Source: Deinococcus soli (ex Cha et al. 2016)
GTDB lineage: Bacteria; Deinococcota; Deinococci; Deinococcales; Deinococcaceae
Reading direction: 5' to 3'
Length of the DNA: 64,000 nt
Assembly (NCBI RefSeq): GCF_001007995.1
Contig: NZ_CP011389.1
Location: 2,952,501 to 3,016,500 of the forward strand
In this document: piece by piece, positions 1 to 10,926 of the stretch
How the letters are laid out: each line of letters begins with the position of its first letter
Position numbering within the stretch: the first letter of the stretch is position 1
Notes under the pieces: model-generated
Database searches by the model: none
The model's input: the letters and a program-made list of their open reading frames with translations, nothing else
What the model was told of the DNA's origin: nothing
Translations under genes and position numbers: made by a program

Positions 1-559
1 GCAGGTACCCGTAGCTCTCGTCATCCGCGACCGGGCCGATGGTCGTCTTGAACATCATGTTGAACGGCTTGGGCTCCGTCCACTCGCCCACCTCGCCGCT
101 GAACGGGTCGCGCACGCCCGCCGCGCGCAGCGCCTCACTGGCCTGCGCCGGGTTCGCGTTCAGGGCCGCCACGACCGCCGGGAAGTTCTCGGCACTCTGA
201 CCCATCGCCTCGGCGACCTTCGCGATCACGTCCGCCTTCTGATCCTTCACGAGGTGATCGAGACGGTAGCGCTTGTTGTTCTTCTTGTTGTCCACCATCG
301 GGTCGCTGAAGGTCGCCTCGTGCCCGCTGTGGCGCAGCACCTGCCGGTGCATGATGATCGAGGCGTCCAGGCCCTCCATGTCGTCGCGCTCGTACACGTT
401 CGTGCGCCACCACGCGGCCTTGATGTTGTTCTTGAGTTCCACGCCCAGCGGGCCGTAATCGTAGAAGCCCTGAAGGCCCCCGTAGATCTCCGAGCCCTGG
501 AAAATGAAGCCCCGGCGTTTACACAGGCTGACGAGTTCTTCCATTGAGGTTGCAGGCAT
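1..559 (-). CDS. glyS: Glycyl-tRNA synthetase, N-terminal part (runs off left edge)
   Basis: Charges tRNA-Gly with glycine in the cytoplasm. Only the first 186 codons are in the window; the rest lies beyond base 1. The product starts [18 protein letters not shown] and soon reads [15 protein letters not shown], the motif-1 region of homodimeric class II glycyl enzymes. It continues through the inserted region up to the segment [13 protein letters not shown], also typical of this family. The ATG at 557-559 has a good Shine-Dalgarno (AAAGGAG, 6 nt spacer). A glycine T-box leader lies directly upstream, which independently supports the identity. Confidence 0.95.
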   Translation of the reverse strand, partial: MPATSMEELVSLCKRRGFIFQGSEIYGGLQGFYDYGPLGVELKNNIKAAWWRTNVYERDDMEGLDASIIMHRQVLRHSGHEATFSDPMVDNKKNNKRYRLDHLVKDQKADVIAKVAEAMGQSAENFPAVVAALNANPAQASEALRAAGVRDPFSGEVGEWTEPKPFNMMFKTTIGPVADDESYGYL

Positions 560-586
560 CACGTGCTCCTTTCGGGCAGGCGACGG

Positions 587-813
587 AAAAAAGCCCCAGA
601 CGGCGGCCAGTTCCCGGCACTCGCTCGTCTGGGGACGCATGAGGACACGCGCGGTTCCACCCCAGTTCCAGCCCCGGCATCCCCGGCCGACTGGCACTTT
701 TGTCTGTGATCAGCTCCCCGCTGCCCTTCCCGCGCCGCCTCACCGCCCGACTCTCACCGTCACGGGCTCGCTCACTGGCCGCTGCGCGCGGTACTCCTGC
801 GGATCAACACCTG
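587..813 (-). promoter_or_regulatory. Glycine T-box riboswitch (tRNA-sensing transcription attenuator) of glyS
   Basis: Leader RNA that reads uncharged tRNA-Gly and lets transcription continue into glyS. On the minus strand, near 663-651, is GGGTGGAACCGCG, the T-box core. Its acceptor-binding bulge UGGA fits the UCCA end of bacterial tRNA-Gly. A terminator follows: stem 634-626 with 602-594, then a U run at 592-587. Upstream, TGATC and GATCA can close Stem I, and CCGCGC/GCGCGG form the next helix. The candidate specifier GGC (725-723) is followed by A in a GAAGGGCAG context. The promoter at 849-820 puts transcription start near 813. Confidence 0.9.
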
Positions 814-819
814 ACGCAC

Positions 820-849
820 AGTGTGGAACACGCCGGGGGAGAGGGTCAA
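820..849 (-). promoter_or_regulatory. Promoter of the glyS T-box leader
   Basis: On the minus strand TTGACC (849-844) and CACACT (825-820) are separated by 18 nt. The implied start near 813 gives a leader of about 250 nt before the glyS ATG, a usual length for a T-box. Assigned from sequence only; the -10 box is weak. Confidence 0.5.
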
Positions 850-1291
850 GGGCCGACCGGAGGCACTCAGCGCAGTGGGACGTCCACGTGCACGCCGACA
901 CTGGCAGGGTGGCACTGTCGGTGGTCTCGCCCGACAGCAGGACGCCGCTACCCATGTCGATTCCCGCGGAAGGGATGCCATCTCGGTCGGTCATGTCCGC
1001 ACGTACCCAGGGCGAGGAGACTGCGTAGTCTGGTGCTTCCAGATATGGGCTGTCCCGACCCGTCCAGTCTCCGTTCGGTTGAACTGGACGGAGGCGTGTA
1101 CCCCACTTGAATCGGTGCTTGGCGCCACCGCTCAGGCCGAGGGCAATCTCTGCCCCAGCAGTCGAGAACGAGAAGAAGGGGTGCGGGCAGTCCGGGTTCC
1201 ATCACCCGGATGCCATCATCGCCGAATAAGCGCACAGGTGCACCACATGTGAGGCATGAAAGAGGATTAAGAACTGCTAATCTTCCGCCGT
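850..1291. other. Non-coding stretch between the glyS leader and the lipoprotein gene
   Basis: No convincing gene. Short open frames here lack good starts and family signatures. A perfect 9-bp inverted repeat (CCGTCCAGT at 1060-1068 and ACTGGACGG at 1083-1091) is the only structure seen. TAATCT at 1278-1283 is a probable -10 box for the gene starting at 1292. Confidence 0.5.
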
Positions 1292-1825
1292 ATGCGCAAG
1301 ATCGCCCTGACCGCCATCCTCCTCGCCACGCTGACTGCCTGCACCGCCGTACAGCCCGGTACCACCGATTACGCTCCGCTGGTTCAGTCCTCCCCCGAAT
1401 CAGTCACCCGTCTGGCCCCGGGCCAGACCGTGTACGTACAGTACACGTACCCCCGCGCGCTGCTTGACGAGAACGACGCCTTCGATGCCTATTTTGACGA
1501 CCTGACATTCAACTACTCGGGAGCCTCGGCGTCGAACCCCACCGTGCCGGACGTCTCCCGACCCGCGAACTGGCTGACACTCAAGTCCTTTGATGCGCCA
1601 AAGGGCGTGACCATCACGCCGACGAAGGTCATGATCATGCGGAAGGTCAACAAGACGACTGTCTCGATGGGCAGTGTGAATGTCCGCTACAACGAACAGT
1701 TCCAGGTGCTGTACAAGGTAGCTGCAGCGGCTGATGCCGAGACTGGAGTCGACCTGGCATCGGTGACGTTCACGAGCGGCAAGCAGGACGCAGACGTGAA
1801 ACTGCTCCTCAACGTCAACAAGTAA
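1292..1825 (+). CDS. Predicted lipoprotein of unknown function
   Basis: A 177-residue protein with a short basic start, a hydrophobic stretch and the lipobox LTACT ending at about Cys17, so it should be lipidated and exported. The rest is polar and rich in Thr, Asp and Val. It contains the alternating pattern of a beta-sandwich (QTVYVQYTYPRALLDENDAF), but I recognise no family. TAATCT lies 8 nt before the ATG with no Shine-Dalgarno, consistent with a leaderless transcript. Function unknown. Confidence 0.75.
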   Translation: MRKIALTAILLATLTACTAVQPGTTDYAPLVQSSPESVTRLAPGQTVYVQYTYPRALLDENDAFDAYFDDLTFNYSGASASNPTVPDVSRPANWLTLKSFDAPKGVTITPTKVMIMRKVNKTTVSMGSVNVRYNEQFQVLYKVAAAADAETGVDLASVTFTSGKQDADVKLLLNVNK

Positions 1826-2050
1826 TCCGTTCGCTGCGCCCCGTCTCCCTGGACAGCGGCGTCACGTGCCTCGCCCTGCGGTGGTGAGGCGCGTGCTGTA
1901 TTCGGTCACAGGTCGCCAGACAATCGGCTGTCCAAGACGGGGGGAGGACCGGGGCAGGGGGCGGTGGTTGCGTGATTGAAGCTCAAGTGGCGCTGGCTGA
2001 ATCTGACAATGGGCGCGCCGGTCATCCCGGAACGTCGTATTCTGTACGTT

Positions 2051-4213
2051 ATGCCTGTTGCGGAATTACGTCCGGAAACCCACCCGGATTTTGAACTGGA
2101 GAAGGAACACCTGTCGGGGACGGTGGCGGCCATGATCCGGCAGATCGAGTTCTGGGAGGACCGCGACCGGCAGATGGGCGCGGACCTGGAGACGAGCATC
2201 ATCCTGGGGGATCAGGCCGAGGAGTTCGCGGCGATGCTCTCGCCGCACGTGCATCAGCCGTACTTCGGGAGCCTGAAGGTGCGCGTGGCGGGGCGTGAGC
2301 AGACGCTGTACGTCGGGAAGCACGGCTTCCGGGACGTGAAGGGCCCGCACACGGTGGTCAGCTGGGACAGCGAGGTCGGGAGCCTGTTCTACTCGCAGGC
2401 ACTGGGCTGGACACCCCGGCGGGGCAGTGCGGGCGTGATCCGGCGGCGGCGGCAGCTGGACGTGAGTCAGAAGACGCTGCTGCGGGTGACGGACCTGTAC
2501 GACGACGAGCAGGGCGGCGACACCGGGGGGCGCGAGGAGGTGCTGCTGCGCCGCCTGCAGGAGGGCAGTACCGCCGGGATGCGGGACGTGGTCGAGACGC
2601 TCCAGCCGGAGCAGAACGACGCGATGCGGCACCCGGCGGGCGTCCCGGTGATCATCCAGGGCGCGGCGGGGTCCGGGAAGACGACCATCGGCTTCCACCG
2701 GCTGGCGTGGATGACGAACGCGGACCGGGGAGCGCACCGGGCGCGGCCCGAGGCGTGCATGGTCCTCATGCCGAACCGGGTGCTGGCGACGTACGCGGCG
2801 CGCATCCTGCCGGAACTGGGGATTGAGCGCGTGATCGTCACGACCCCGGAAGCCTGGGCGACCGGGCTGCTGGGCCTGGAGAAGCTGGAGGTCACGGACC
2901 GGACCCTCAGTCTGCTGCTGACCGACCGGGACAACACCCGCCGGGCGCTGGCGTGGCGCAAGGCGAAACTGCTGGGTGACGCGCGGATGCTGGACGTGGT
3001 CCGCACGCACCTCTGGAACCGCTTTAACGCGGCGCTGGCCGGGCAGGGGCTGCGCGAGGCGGTCGCGCTGCGCGGCCGTGAGGATCAGGTGTTCACGCTG
3101 GATGAGGCGGCGCTGGCGGGCCTGCTGCGCGACGTGTTCGCCGCCGATCCCCTGGACGGGTACCGCGCCGGGATGCGCCGCGCGATCGAGACGCTCGCGC
3201 TGTCCACGTTGCGCGTCCCCGAGGACGAGGAGGCCAGCGTGCGCCGCCAGCTGGCCACGCCGCTCACGACCCTGCTGGGCCGCATCTTCGCCACCACCAC
3301 GCCCATCACCGAGGCGCGCCGCCTGCTGGGCAGCCCGGCGGAACTCGCCGCGAGCGGCCTGCTCACCGAGCGCGAGATCGCGCTGCTGGGCACCGATCCC
3401 CTCAGTGGGATTCCCACGCCCCGGCGCGCGCACGCGGACGTCACCGAGATCCCCCTGATGCTGGCCGTGCAGGCGTTCACGGGCGGCATCGGGCGGCTGG
3501 ACGGGCGCACGCTGGAACCCTTCGATCACGTCGTGCTGGACGAGGCGCAGGACTACTCGCCGCTGCTGTACGCCCTGCTGGGCCGCGCCACCCGCCCCGG
3601 GCACATCACGGCGCTGGGCGACATGAACCAGGGCATGCACGGCTACAAGGGCCCCAGCTCCTGGGAGGCGGTGCAGGCGCAGCTGCCGGGCGCGCAGGTC
3701 CTCACGCTGGGCCGCACGTACCGCTCCACCCGGCAGATCACGGAACTGGGCGCGCGGATCGCCGCGACGTACAACCGCGCCGCCGCCGTGCAGGGCGTCG
3801 ACCGCGACGGCGCCGAGGTGCAGCGCTACACCGCGCCCGCCGGGCCGGACGGGGAACTCCCGCTGATCGCGCGGGCCGTGAAGGACGCGCAGGCCGCCGG
3901 GCACACCAACATCGCCATCGTCACCCGGCGCGGCGTGGACGCCGAACGCATGGCCGAGGCTCTGCGCGAATTCGACACGGACGCGCAACCCATCACCACG
4001 CAGGAGCACCGCTTCCGGGGCGGCCTGGTGATCCTCCCCGTGAACCTCGCCAAGGGCCTGGAGTTCAGCGCCGCCATTGTCGCCAGCGCGAACGCCGACA
4101 CGTACGACGAGAGCACCGAGTACGAACGCCGCCTGCTGTACGTGTCCGCCAGCCGCGCGCTGCACTGGCTGGCCCTGGTCAGCACGGGCGAACTGCACCC
4201 GCTGATCGCCTGA
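2051..4213 (+). CDS. UvrD/HelD-like superfamily 1 DNA helicase
   Basis: ATP-dependent SF1A helicase of about 720 residues, probably acting in DNA repair or on RNA polymerase like HelD/helicase IV. Seen in order: an N-terminal charged helical region (LEKEHLSGTVAAMIRQIEF) as in HelD; Walker A GAAGSGKT near residue 205; a long insertion with few motifs; Walker B VVLDEAQDYSP near 496; motif IV-like GRTYRSTRQI near 554; NLAKGLEF near 667; and YVSASRALHWLAL near 697. The frame is open from a TTG at 1976, but the ATG at 2051 gives the natural family start and has TATTCT 7 nt before it. Substrate not determinable here. Confidence 0.9.
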   Translation: MPVAELRPETHPDFELEKEHLSGTVAAMIRQIEFWEDRDRQMGADLETSIILGDQAEEFAAMLSPHVHQPYFGSLKVRVAGREQTLYVGKHGFRDVKGPHTVVSWDSEVGSLFYSQALGWTPRRGSAGVIRRRRQLDVSQKTLLRVTDLYDDEQGGDTGGREEVLLRRLQEGSTAGMRDVVETLQPEQNDAMRHPAGVPVIIQGAAGSGKTTIGFHRLAWMTNADRGAHRARPEACMVLMPNRVLATYAARILPELGIERVIVTTPEAWATGLLGLEKLEVTDRTLSLLLTDRDNTRRALAWRKAKLLGDARMLDVVRTHLWNRFNAALAGQGLREAVALRGREDQVFTLDEAALAGLLRDVFAADPLDGYRAGMRRAIETLALSTLRVPEDEEASVRRQLATPLTTLLGRIFATTTPITEARRLLGSPAELAASGLLTEREIALLGTDPLSGIPTPRRAHADVTEIPLMLAVQAFTGGIGRLDGRTLEPFDHVVLDEAQDYSPLLYALLGRATRPGHITALGDMNQGMHGYKGPSSWEAVQAQLPGAQVLTLGRTYRSTRQITELGARIAATYNRAAAVQGVDRDGAEVQRYTAPAGPDGELPLIARAVKDAQAAGHTNIAIVTRRGVDAERMAEALREFDTDAQPITTQEHRFRGGLVILPVNLAKGLEFSAAIVASANADTYDESTEYERRLLYVSASRALHWLALVSTGELHPLIA

Positions 4214-4286
4214 GTCGGGTTTGCGCATCAAGGTTCCCGCACGCCCCGCTCATCCCCGCCCGGCCCGTGGTGGGGGAGAGTGGGGC

Positions 4287-4499
4287 ATGAGCGACGACAC
4301 GAAACAGGGCGGGTTGCCTGCCGACGCCGGGAACGGCATGAGTGACCGCAGCGGCTACGCGGACAACTCCGGGAGTGGCATGACCGAGACGGACACCGCC
4401 ACCGCGCACGTCACCGACGGGCAGGATCAGGCGGACACCCGGACGCCCGCCACCGGCACGACCTTCGGCACGACTGCCACCGACGACACCCAGCAGTAA
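4287..4499 (+). CDS. Small hydrophilic protein, function unknown
   Basis: A 70-residue acidic, Thr/Gly/Asp-rich product (begins MSDDTKQGGLPADAGNG) with no hydrophobic core and no cysteine, so probably disordered. The ATG at 4287 follows GGGGGAGAG, a usable Shine-Dalgarno. It lies 73 nt after the helicase gene on the same strand and ends just before a long hairpin at 4500-4554. No family recognised; third-position G/C content supports coding. Confidence 0.6.
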   Translation: MSDDTKQGGLPADAGNGMSDRSGYADNSGSGMTETDTATAHVTDGQDQADTRTPATGTTFGTTATDDTQQ

Positions 4500-4554
4500 G
4501 CGACGCAGGAGCGGCAGAGGGGACTATCCACTCCCTCTGCCGCTCTCCTGTCGC
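4500..4554. terminator. Long imperfect hairpin after the small protein gene
   Basis: The arms GCGACGCAGGAGCGGCAGAGGG and CCCTCTGCCGCTCTCCTGTCGC pair over about 20 bp with one or two bulges around an 11-nt loop. There is no clear U run. It lies between the convergent 4287 gene and glnA and probably ends or protects both transcripts. A second G-rich/C-rich inverted repeat follows at about 4603-4632. Confidence 0.5.
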
Positions 4555-4707
4555 AATTCATACGGGACGAAATTGATGTTCTTCCAACGTGATCGCGTTC
4601 CGTCGTCCCCTCTCCCCTCGTGGGAGAGGGAGGGAGGAGCGAAGTGACGGAAGGGTGAGGGGGCCACCGGGCACCTCTGAATGACGTGGAATCACTCGAA
4701 TCGCGTA

Positions 4708-6066
4708 TCAGATCAGGTCGAGGTACCGTTCCAGTTCCCAGGCGTGCACGGTGGCGTTGTACTCGCGCCACTCGGCCCGCTTGGCCTCCACGAAGTGATC
4801 AAGGACGTGTTCGCCCAGCGCGCGGCGCAGCACGTCGTCTTTTTCCAGTTCGTCCACGGCCTCGCGCAGGTCGCTGGGGAGTTCCTTGACGCGGTGGTGG
4901 CGTTTCTCGCGCACGGTCATCTTGAAGATGTTGCGCTGGATGGCGGGCGCGGGTTCCATGTCCTGCTCGATGCCGTCCAGTCCCGCGGCCAGCATGACGG
5001 CCAGCGCGAGATACGGGTTGCAGCTCGGGTCGGGCATGCGGACTTCGGCGCGGGTGGAGTTGCCGCGCTTGGCGGGAATGCGGATCAGCGCGGAGCGGTT
5101 GCTGGTGCTCCAGGCGACGTTCACGGGGGCCTCGAAGCCCGGCACGAGGCGCTTGTAGCTGTTCACGAGGGGGTTCGTGATGGCGACCATCGCGCCCGCG
5201 TGGTCGAGCAGGCCCGCGATGAACTGCTGCGCGGTGCGGGACAGGCCGTGCTCGCCGCCGGGGTCCGCGAAGGCGTTCGTGCCGCCCTTGAAGAGGCTGA
5301 GGTGGCAGTGCATGCCGCTGCCGTTCACGCCCGGGAGTGGTTTGGGTAGGAAGCTGGCGAGCAGGCCGTACTCCAGCGCGACGCGTTTGACGACGAATTT
5401 GAAGGTGGCGATGCGGTCGGCGGTTTCCAGCGCGGGGGCGTAGCGGAAGTCGATCTCGTGCTGGCCGGGGGAGACCTCGTGGTGTGCGGCCTCGATCTCG
5501 AAGCCCATCTCGACGAGTTTGTTCGTGATCTCGCGGCGGATGCGTTCGCCCTTGTCGATCGGGGCGAGGTCGAAGTACCCGGCCTTGTCGTGCGTGACCG
5601 TGGTGCCGACGCCGCTGGGGGAGCGTTCGAACAGGAAGAATTCGGGTTCGGTGCCGACGAACATCTCGAAGCCCATCGCCTGCGCGCGCGCGATCTGCCG
5701 TTTGAGGACCTGCCGGGGGTCGCCGTCGAAGGGCGTGCCGTCGGGCAGGGCCACGTCGCAGATGAGGCGGGCGACCTTGCCGCGCTCGCCTTCCTCGCGG
5801 GAGAACTGCGGGTAGATCAGGAAGGTGCCCAGGTCCGGGCGCAGGAGCATGTCGCTCTCCTCGACGCGGGTGAAGCCCTCCACGGCGCTGCCGTCGAAGG
5901 TCACGTCGCCGTTCAGGGCCTTGGCGAACTGGCTTTTGGGCACCTCGACGTTCTTGGTGGTGCCGAGGATGTCGGTGAACTGGAGGCGCAGGAACTTGAC
6001 TTCCGCTTCCTGCAGCTGCTGCAGGATCTGGTCGCGGGTGGGGGGCGTGGTGGACTGGGGGGACAT
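4708..6066 (-). CDS. glnA: Glutamine synthetase type I (GSI-alpha)
   Basis: Makes glutamine from glutamate, ammonia and ATP. The 452-residue product carries the GSI landmarks in order: [56 protein letters not shown] (ATP/ammonia site) and NRSALIRIP. The Arg in [10 protein letters not shown] matches the feedback-inhibition Arg of Bacillus-type enzymes, and no NLYxLP adenylylation site is seen near the C-terminus, so control should be by feedback rather than adenylylation. The ATG at 6066 follows GGAGG with an 8-nt spacer; the longer open frame upstream is ignored. It is divergent from glnN, with its own promoter near 6213-6185. Confidence 0.95.
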   Translation of the reverse strand: MSPQSTTPPTRDQILQQLQEAEVKFLRLQFTDILGTTKNVEVPKSQFAKALNGDVTFDGSAVEGFTRVEESDMLLRPDLGTFLIYPQFSREEGERGKVARLICDVALPDGTPFDGDPRQVLKRQIARAQAMGFEMFVGTEPEFFLFERSPSGVGTTVTHDKAGYFDLAPIDKGERIRREITNKLVEMGFEIEAAHHEVSPGQHEIDFRYAPALETADRIATFKFVVKRVALEYGLLASFLPKPLPGVNGSGMHCHLSLFKGGTNAFADPGGEHGLSRTAQQFIAGLLDHAGAMVAITNPLVNSYKRLVPGFEAPVNVAWSTSNRSALIRIPAKRGNSTRAEVRMPDPSCNPYLALAVMLAAGLDGIEQDMEPAPAIQRNIFKMTVREKRHHRVKELPSDLREAVDELEKDDVLRRALGEHVLDHFVEAKRAEWREYNATVHAWELERYLDLI

Positions 6067-6184
6067 GACTGGGAAACCTCCGGTGGCGCTGGGCGGCGCG
6101 TCCAGAAATGCTACGACCTCCGGCCCGTGCCGGGGTGGTGGTGCAGAGTGTTGCGCGTCGGATTCCAGTGTGGCAGATCGGCGG

Positions 6185-6213
6185 TGTACAAACTGCACGT
6201 CCCCGCCTGTCAA
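6185..6213 (-). promoter_or_regulatory. Promoter of glnA
   Basis: Minus-strand TTGACA (6213-6208) and TGTACA (6190-6185) with a 17-nt spacer. The -35 box is perfect and the -10 box weak, giving a leader of about 110 nt before the glnA ATG. It sits back to back with the glnN promoter 70 bp away, so shared control is possible. Confidence 0.6.
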
Positions 6214-6259
6214 GCCCTGCCCCGTCCCGGTATTCCGGCATGTTGTGCAGAAGTATTCG

Positions 6260-6289
6260 TTGACCGCCTTCAGGCTGGGCTCATATACT
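6260..6289 (+). promoter_or_regulatory. Promoter of glnN
   Basis: TTGACC (6260-6265) and TATACT (6284-6289) with an 18-nt spacer form a good sigma-A-type promoter. The implied start near 6297 gives a leader of about 90 nt to the glnN ATG. Confidence 0.7.
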
Positions 6290-6387
6290 CCGGGCGTAGT
6301 GATGCCCGGTGGAACCACGGGAGCGGCGTGAAATCAGGGATGCCAAGCGCGCCGCGCACCCCCCAGCCACCGCGCACAGGGAGCGAC

Positions 6388-8544
<2,157 letters not shown>

Positions 8545-8558
8545 AGCCAGCTGTGAAT

Positions 8559-8596
8559 GGGGGGCGGCGCGTGGGGTGACCTGCGCGCCGCCCCCC
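8559..8596 (+). terminator. Hairpin after glnN
   Basis: A perfect 13-bp G/C stem (8559-8571 with 8584-8596) around a 12-nt loop, 14 nt after the glnN stop. No U run follows, so termination may be weak or factor-assisted. Confidence 0.6.
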
Positions 8597-8674
8597 GTGG
8601 GTGGCCCGGCGGGCGGGCAAGGGACTGTGCGCCTTTCCTCCCGCCCCGCAGGCCCACCGCAGTAGACTGGGGGC

Positions 8675-9487
8675 GTGCTGAACCTGCTGCGCCGCCCCGC
8701 CGTGACCCCCGCCGAACTGGACGAGGGCCTGCGCGCACTGGGACTGGACGGCACCGGGCACGTGATCGTGCACGCCAGCCTGAAATCCTTCGGTCAGCTT
8801 GAGGGTGGGGCGCGTACGGTCGTGGACGCCCTGGAACGCGCGAGCGCCACGGTGGTCGCCCCGGCCTTCACGTACTCCACGCTGCTCTCGCGGACCACCG
8901 CGACCCCCCACGCGCGCTTCCACCGGGACTCGCGGGTCAGCCGGGACATCGGGCGGGTGCCGCAGGAACTCGTGGAACGCGCCGACGCGCTGCGATCCTT
9001 CCATCCCACGCTGAGTTTCATCGCGCTGGGGCAGGAGGCGCGCCGCATCACCGAGGCGCAGTCGCTGAGCAGCCCGTACCAGCCCATCGGGGCGCTGTAC
9101 GACCTGGACGGCTTCGCGCTGCTGATGGGCGTGGATTTCGGCAGCAACACCAGCGTCCACTACGGCGAGCACCTCGCGGGCCTGCCGCTCCTGACGCGGT
9201 ACGTGCCGCTGGACGGGCAGGTCGTGCCGACTGCGTTTCCGAACTGCTCGGCGGACTTCGACAACCTCGCGCCCGAGGTGCACGCCCGCGCCCGCAGCGT
9301 GCAGGTCGGCCAGAGCACCCTGCGCCTGTACCGCGTACGGGACCTCGTGGACAGCACCGTGCGCCTCCTGAACCGCGACCCGGAGGGGCTGCTGTGCACC
9401 TACCGGGGCTGCCGCTGTCAGGAGGTTCGGGCGCTCGTGCGGCAGCAGGGCCTCAGGCCCCGCGTGCATACCGGCCTGATCAGCTGA
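8675..9487 (+). CDS. AAC(3)-family N-acetyltransferase
   Basis: A 270-residue member of the aminoglycoside 3-N-acetyltransferase/YokD superfamily. It would transfer acetyl from acetyl-CoA to an amino group; the true substrate may not be an antibiotic. Seen: the N-terminal strand VIVHASLKSFGQLEGG (family consensus VHSSLRSxGxVxGG), PAFTYSTLL near residue 65, FHPTLSF with the conserved His, and VDFGSNTSVHYGEHLAGLP around the catalytic region. GTG 8675 is preceded by TAGACT at 8663-8668 with 6 nt between, a leaderless arrangement. It stands alone after glnN. Confidence 0.85.
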   Translation: MLNLLRRPAVTPAELDEGLRALGLDGTGHVIVHASLKSFGQLEGGARTVVDALERASATVVAPAFTYSTLLSRTTATPHARFHRDSRVSRDIGRVPQELVERADALRSFHPTLSFIALGQEARRITEAQSLSSPYQPIGALYDLDGFALLMGVDFGSNTSVHYGEHLAGLPLLTRYVPLDGQVVPTAFPNCSADFDNLAPEVHARARSVQVGQSTLRLYRVRDLVDSTVRLLNRDPEGLLCTYRGCRCQEVRALVRQQGLRPRVHTGLIS

Positions 9488-9551
9488 AGCCGCCTGTCAA
9501 TGCAGGCCGGACGCCTGGGGGTGACCCGGCGTCCGGCCCATGTGGCTCCGG

Positions 9552-9688
9552 TCAGAACTCGACGCGGCAGTTGTTCTCCTGTTGCCGTTTGCCGCCTGCG
9601 AGGAGCACCGCGTCACCGCTGAGGCTGCCGCCCAGGGCCCCCTGAGCCTGTTCGGGCAGGACGCAGCTGAAGGTCACGCCGCCCAGCG
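9552..9688 (-). pseudogene. Out-of-frame C-terminal tail of the secreted repeat protein
   Basis: Directly after the TGA at 9689-9691 the minus strand stays open one frame over, until TGA at 9552-9554, reading LTLGGVTFSCVLPEQ and ending NNCRVEF. This matches the end of the second internal repeat of the upstream protein (AVVCLFSF, then LGRALLTDTLCELTL): same spacing, same paired Cys. Adding one base near 9692-9694 would fuse both parts into one reading frame. So the gene has lost about 45 codons by a single-base deletion, or the sequence has an error. Confidence 0.65.
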
Positions 9689-10831
9689 TCAGTCCAGTTT
9701 CAGGCCGGTCGCGAGCCACGTCAGGCGGTAGGTCCAGTCGGTCGGGAGTTTCTCGGCGGTGCCGTTCCCGGTCAGGGTGGCGCGGCCACTCCAGCCGTCG
9801 GGTTCAGCCCGGTCGAAACTCAGGCGGTACGTGAGTTGGAAGGTGCTGAACGTCCAGGTCTGCCCGGCCTTCGGGACGCGGTTCACGCCGTCCAGCCAGC
9901 GGGGCGGTTGCGCCGCGCCGACGCTGCTGCCGGGTGCCAGGGCACCCAGCGTGAGTTCGCACAGCGTGTCGGTCAGCAGGGCGCGGCCCAGCACGGTGCG
10001 GCCCGGCGTGTACCCGTTGCTGGCGAAGCTGAACAGGCATACGACCGCGCGCGGGTCGCGGTCCTCGCCGATCTGCACGGCCAGCGTGTCCGGGTACTGC
10101 CGGTCGCTGCGGTCGAAGTACTTGAATTCGGCGGGCGCGCTGCTCAGCCCGGTCGCCTGTCCCTGCCCGGCGCCGCCGCTGGCCGTGTCCACCCGGACGT
10201 TCCATTTCGCGGTGGGGGCCGAGAAAGCCGGGCGGGTCTGGAGCGTCCAGTTCTGCCCGGCCTGCGGCAACACCTGCCACCCCAGCGCCTGCGGCGTGGC
10301 GGGCCGCGTGAAGGTGGTGGGCGTGCCGGTCTCCCGGGTGGCGGTGCAGCCGACGCCGGTGTCCTGCGCGGGTCGGTTCAGGCTGGCGGCGTACGCACGG
10401 CCCGTGAGGGTGTTCGGCGCGCTGCCGGGGGCGGGTGGTCCGGATACGACGCACAGCAGGCGGGTGTAGGCGCCGCTGCCGATGATCTGGCCGTTGTCGG
10501 GTTCCACGGCGAACAGCGCGTACTGGTTCAGGTTCGGCAGGCCGTCCACGATGCCGGTAGCGCGGTCCCGTCCGGCCTTCAGGTCGTCCGGGGTGAACAT
10601 GAACGCCGCGGCGCGGTTCCCGGCGGTGCGGCTGGTGGCCGTGCCGGTCAGCTGGCGGCCCTTCACGGCGCCGGTGGTGGTCAGTCTGAACGTCCAGTTG
10701 CCGATGCCCTCGTCGAACCGCACCTGCCAGGTCTGCGGGCCGTCGAAGGTGAGCGGCAGGCTGAGGGTCTGGGCGTGAGCGGCCCCCAGCGTGAGGCTGG
10801 CCGCGGCGGTCAGGGAGGTCAGGCGTCTCAT
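9689..10831 (-). CDS. Secreted protein with three internal repeats, probably frameshifted at its end
   Basis: A 380-residue exported protein with a signal peptide (MRRLTSLTAAASLTLGAAHAQ). The body consists of three related units of about 120 residues, each starting with a Trp-Thr/Gln strand (TWQVRFDEGIGNWTF, NWTLQTRPAFSAPTAKW, TWTFSTFQLTYRLSF) and ending with a Cys strand, a Gly-rich strand and a second Cys. The third unit stops early, and its missing end is present in another frame just downstream (see 9552-9688). Family unknown; lipocalin- or beta-sandwich-like by pattern. No operon partner. Confidence 0.7.
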   Translation of the reverse strand: MRRLTSLTAAASLTLGAAHAQTLSLPLTFDGPQTWQVRFDEGIGNWTFRLTTTGAVKGRQLTGTATSRTAGNRAAAFMFTPDDLKAGRDRATGIVDGLPNLNQYALFAVEPDNGQIIGSGAYTRLLCVVSGPPAPGSAPNTLTGRAYAASLNRPAQDTGVGCTATRETGTPTTFTRPATPQALGWQVLPQAGQNWTLQTRPAFSAPTAKWNVRVDTASGGAGQGQATGLSSAPAEFKYFDRSDRQYPDTLAVQIGEDRDPRAVVCLFSFASNGYTPGRTVLGRALLTDTLCELTLGALAPGSSVGAAQPPRWLDGVNRVPKAGQTWTFSTFQLTYRLSFDRAEPDGWSGRATLTGNGTAEKLPTDWTYRLTWLATGLKLD

Positions 10832-10926
10832 CGACCTCCATCTAAATCACATTCCTGAGCGGCTGGCCAGCCGGGATGGGGCGTGCTGCCCCGGCACCCG
10901 CCAGGACGGCACGCGGGGGATGCGGG

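Noticed and set aside
2066..4231. A 721-codon minus-strand open frame opposite the helicase
   Set aside because: Shadow of the helicase gene; Arg/Gly/Pro-rich with no recognised domain.
4221..4499. Longer start for the 4287 gene
   Set aside because: The upstream extension has no Shine-Dalgarno; GGGGGAGAG precedes the ATG at 4287.
6307..6322. CGGTGGAACCACGGG before glnN resembles the T-box core
   Set aside because: No Stem I, no specifier and no terminator; chance match near the transcription start.
8675..9487. AAC(3)-like gene as acquired antibiotic resistance
   Set aside because: Base composition and promoter style match the rest of the chromosome, no mobile element adjoins, and many chromosomal members have other substrates.
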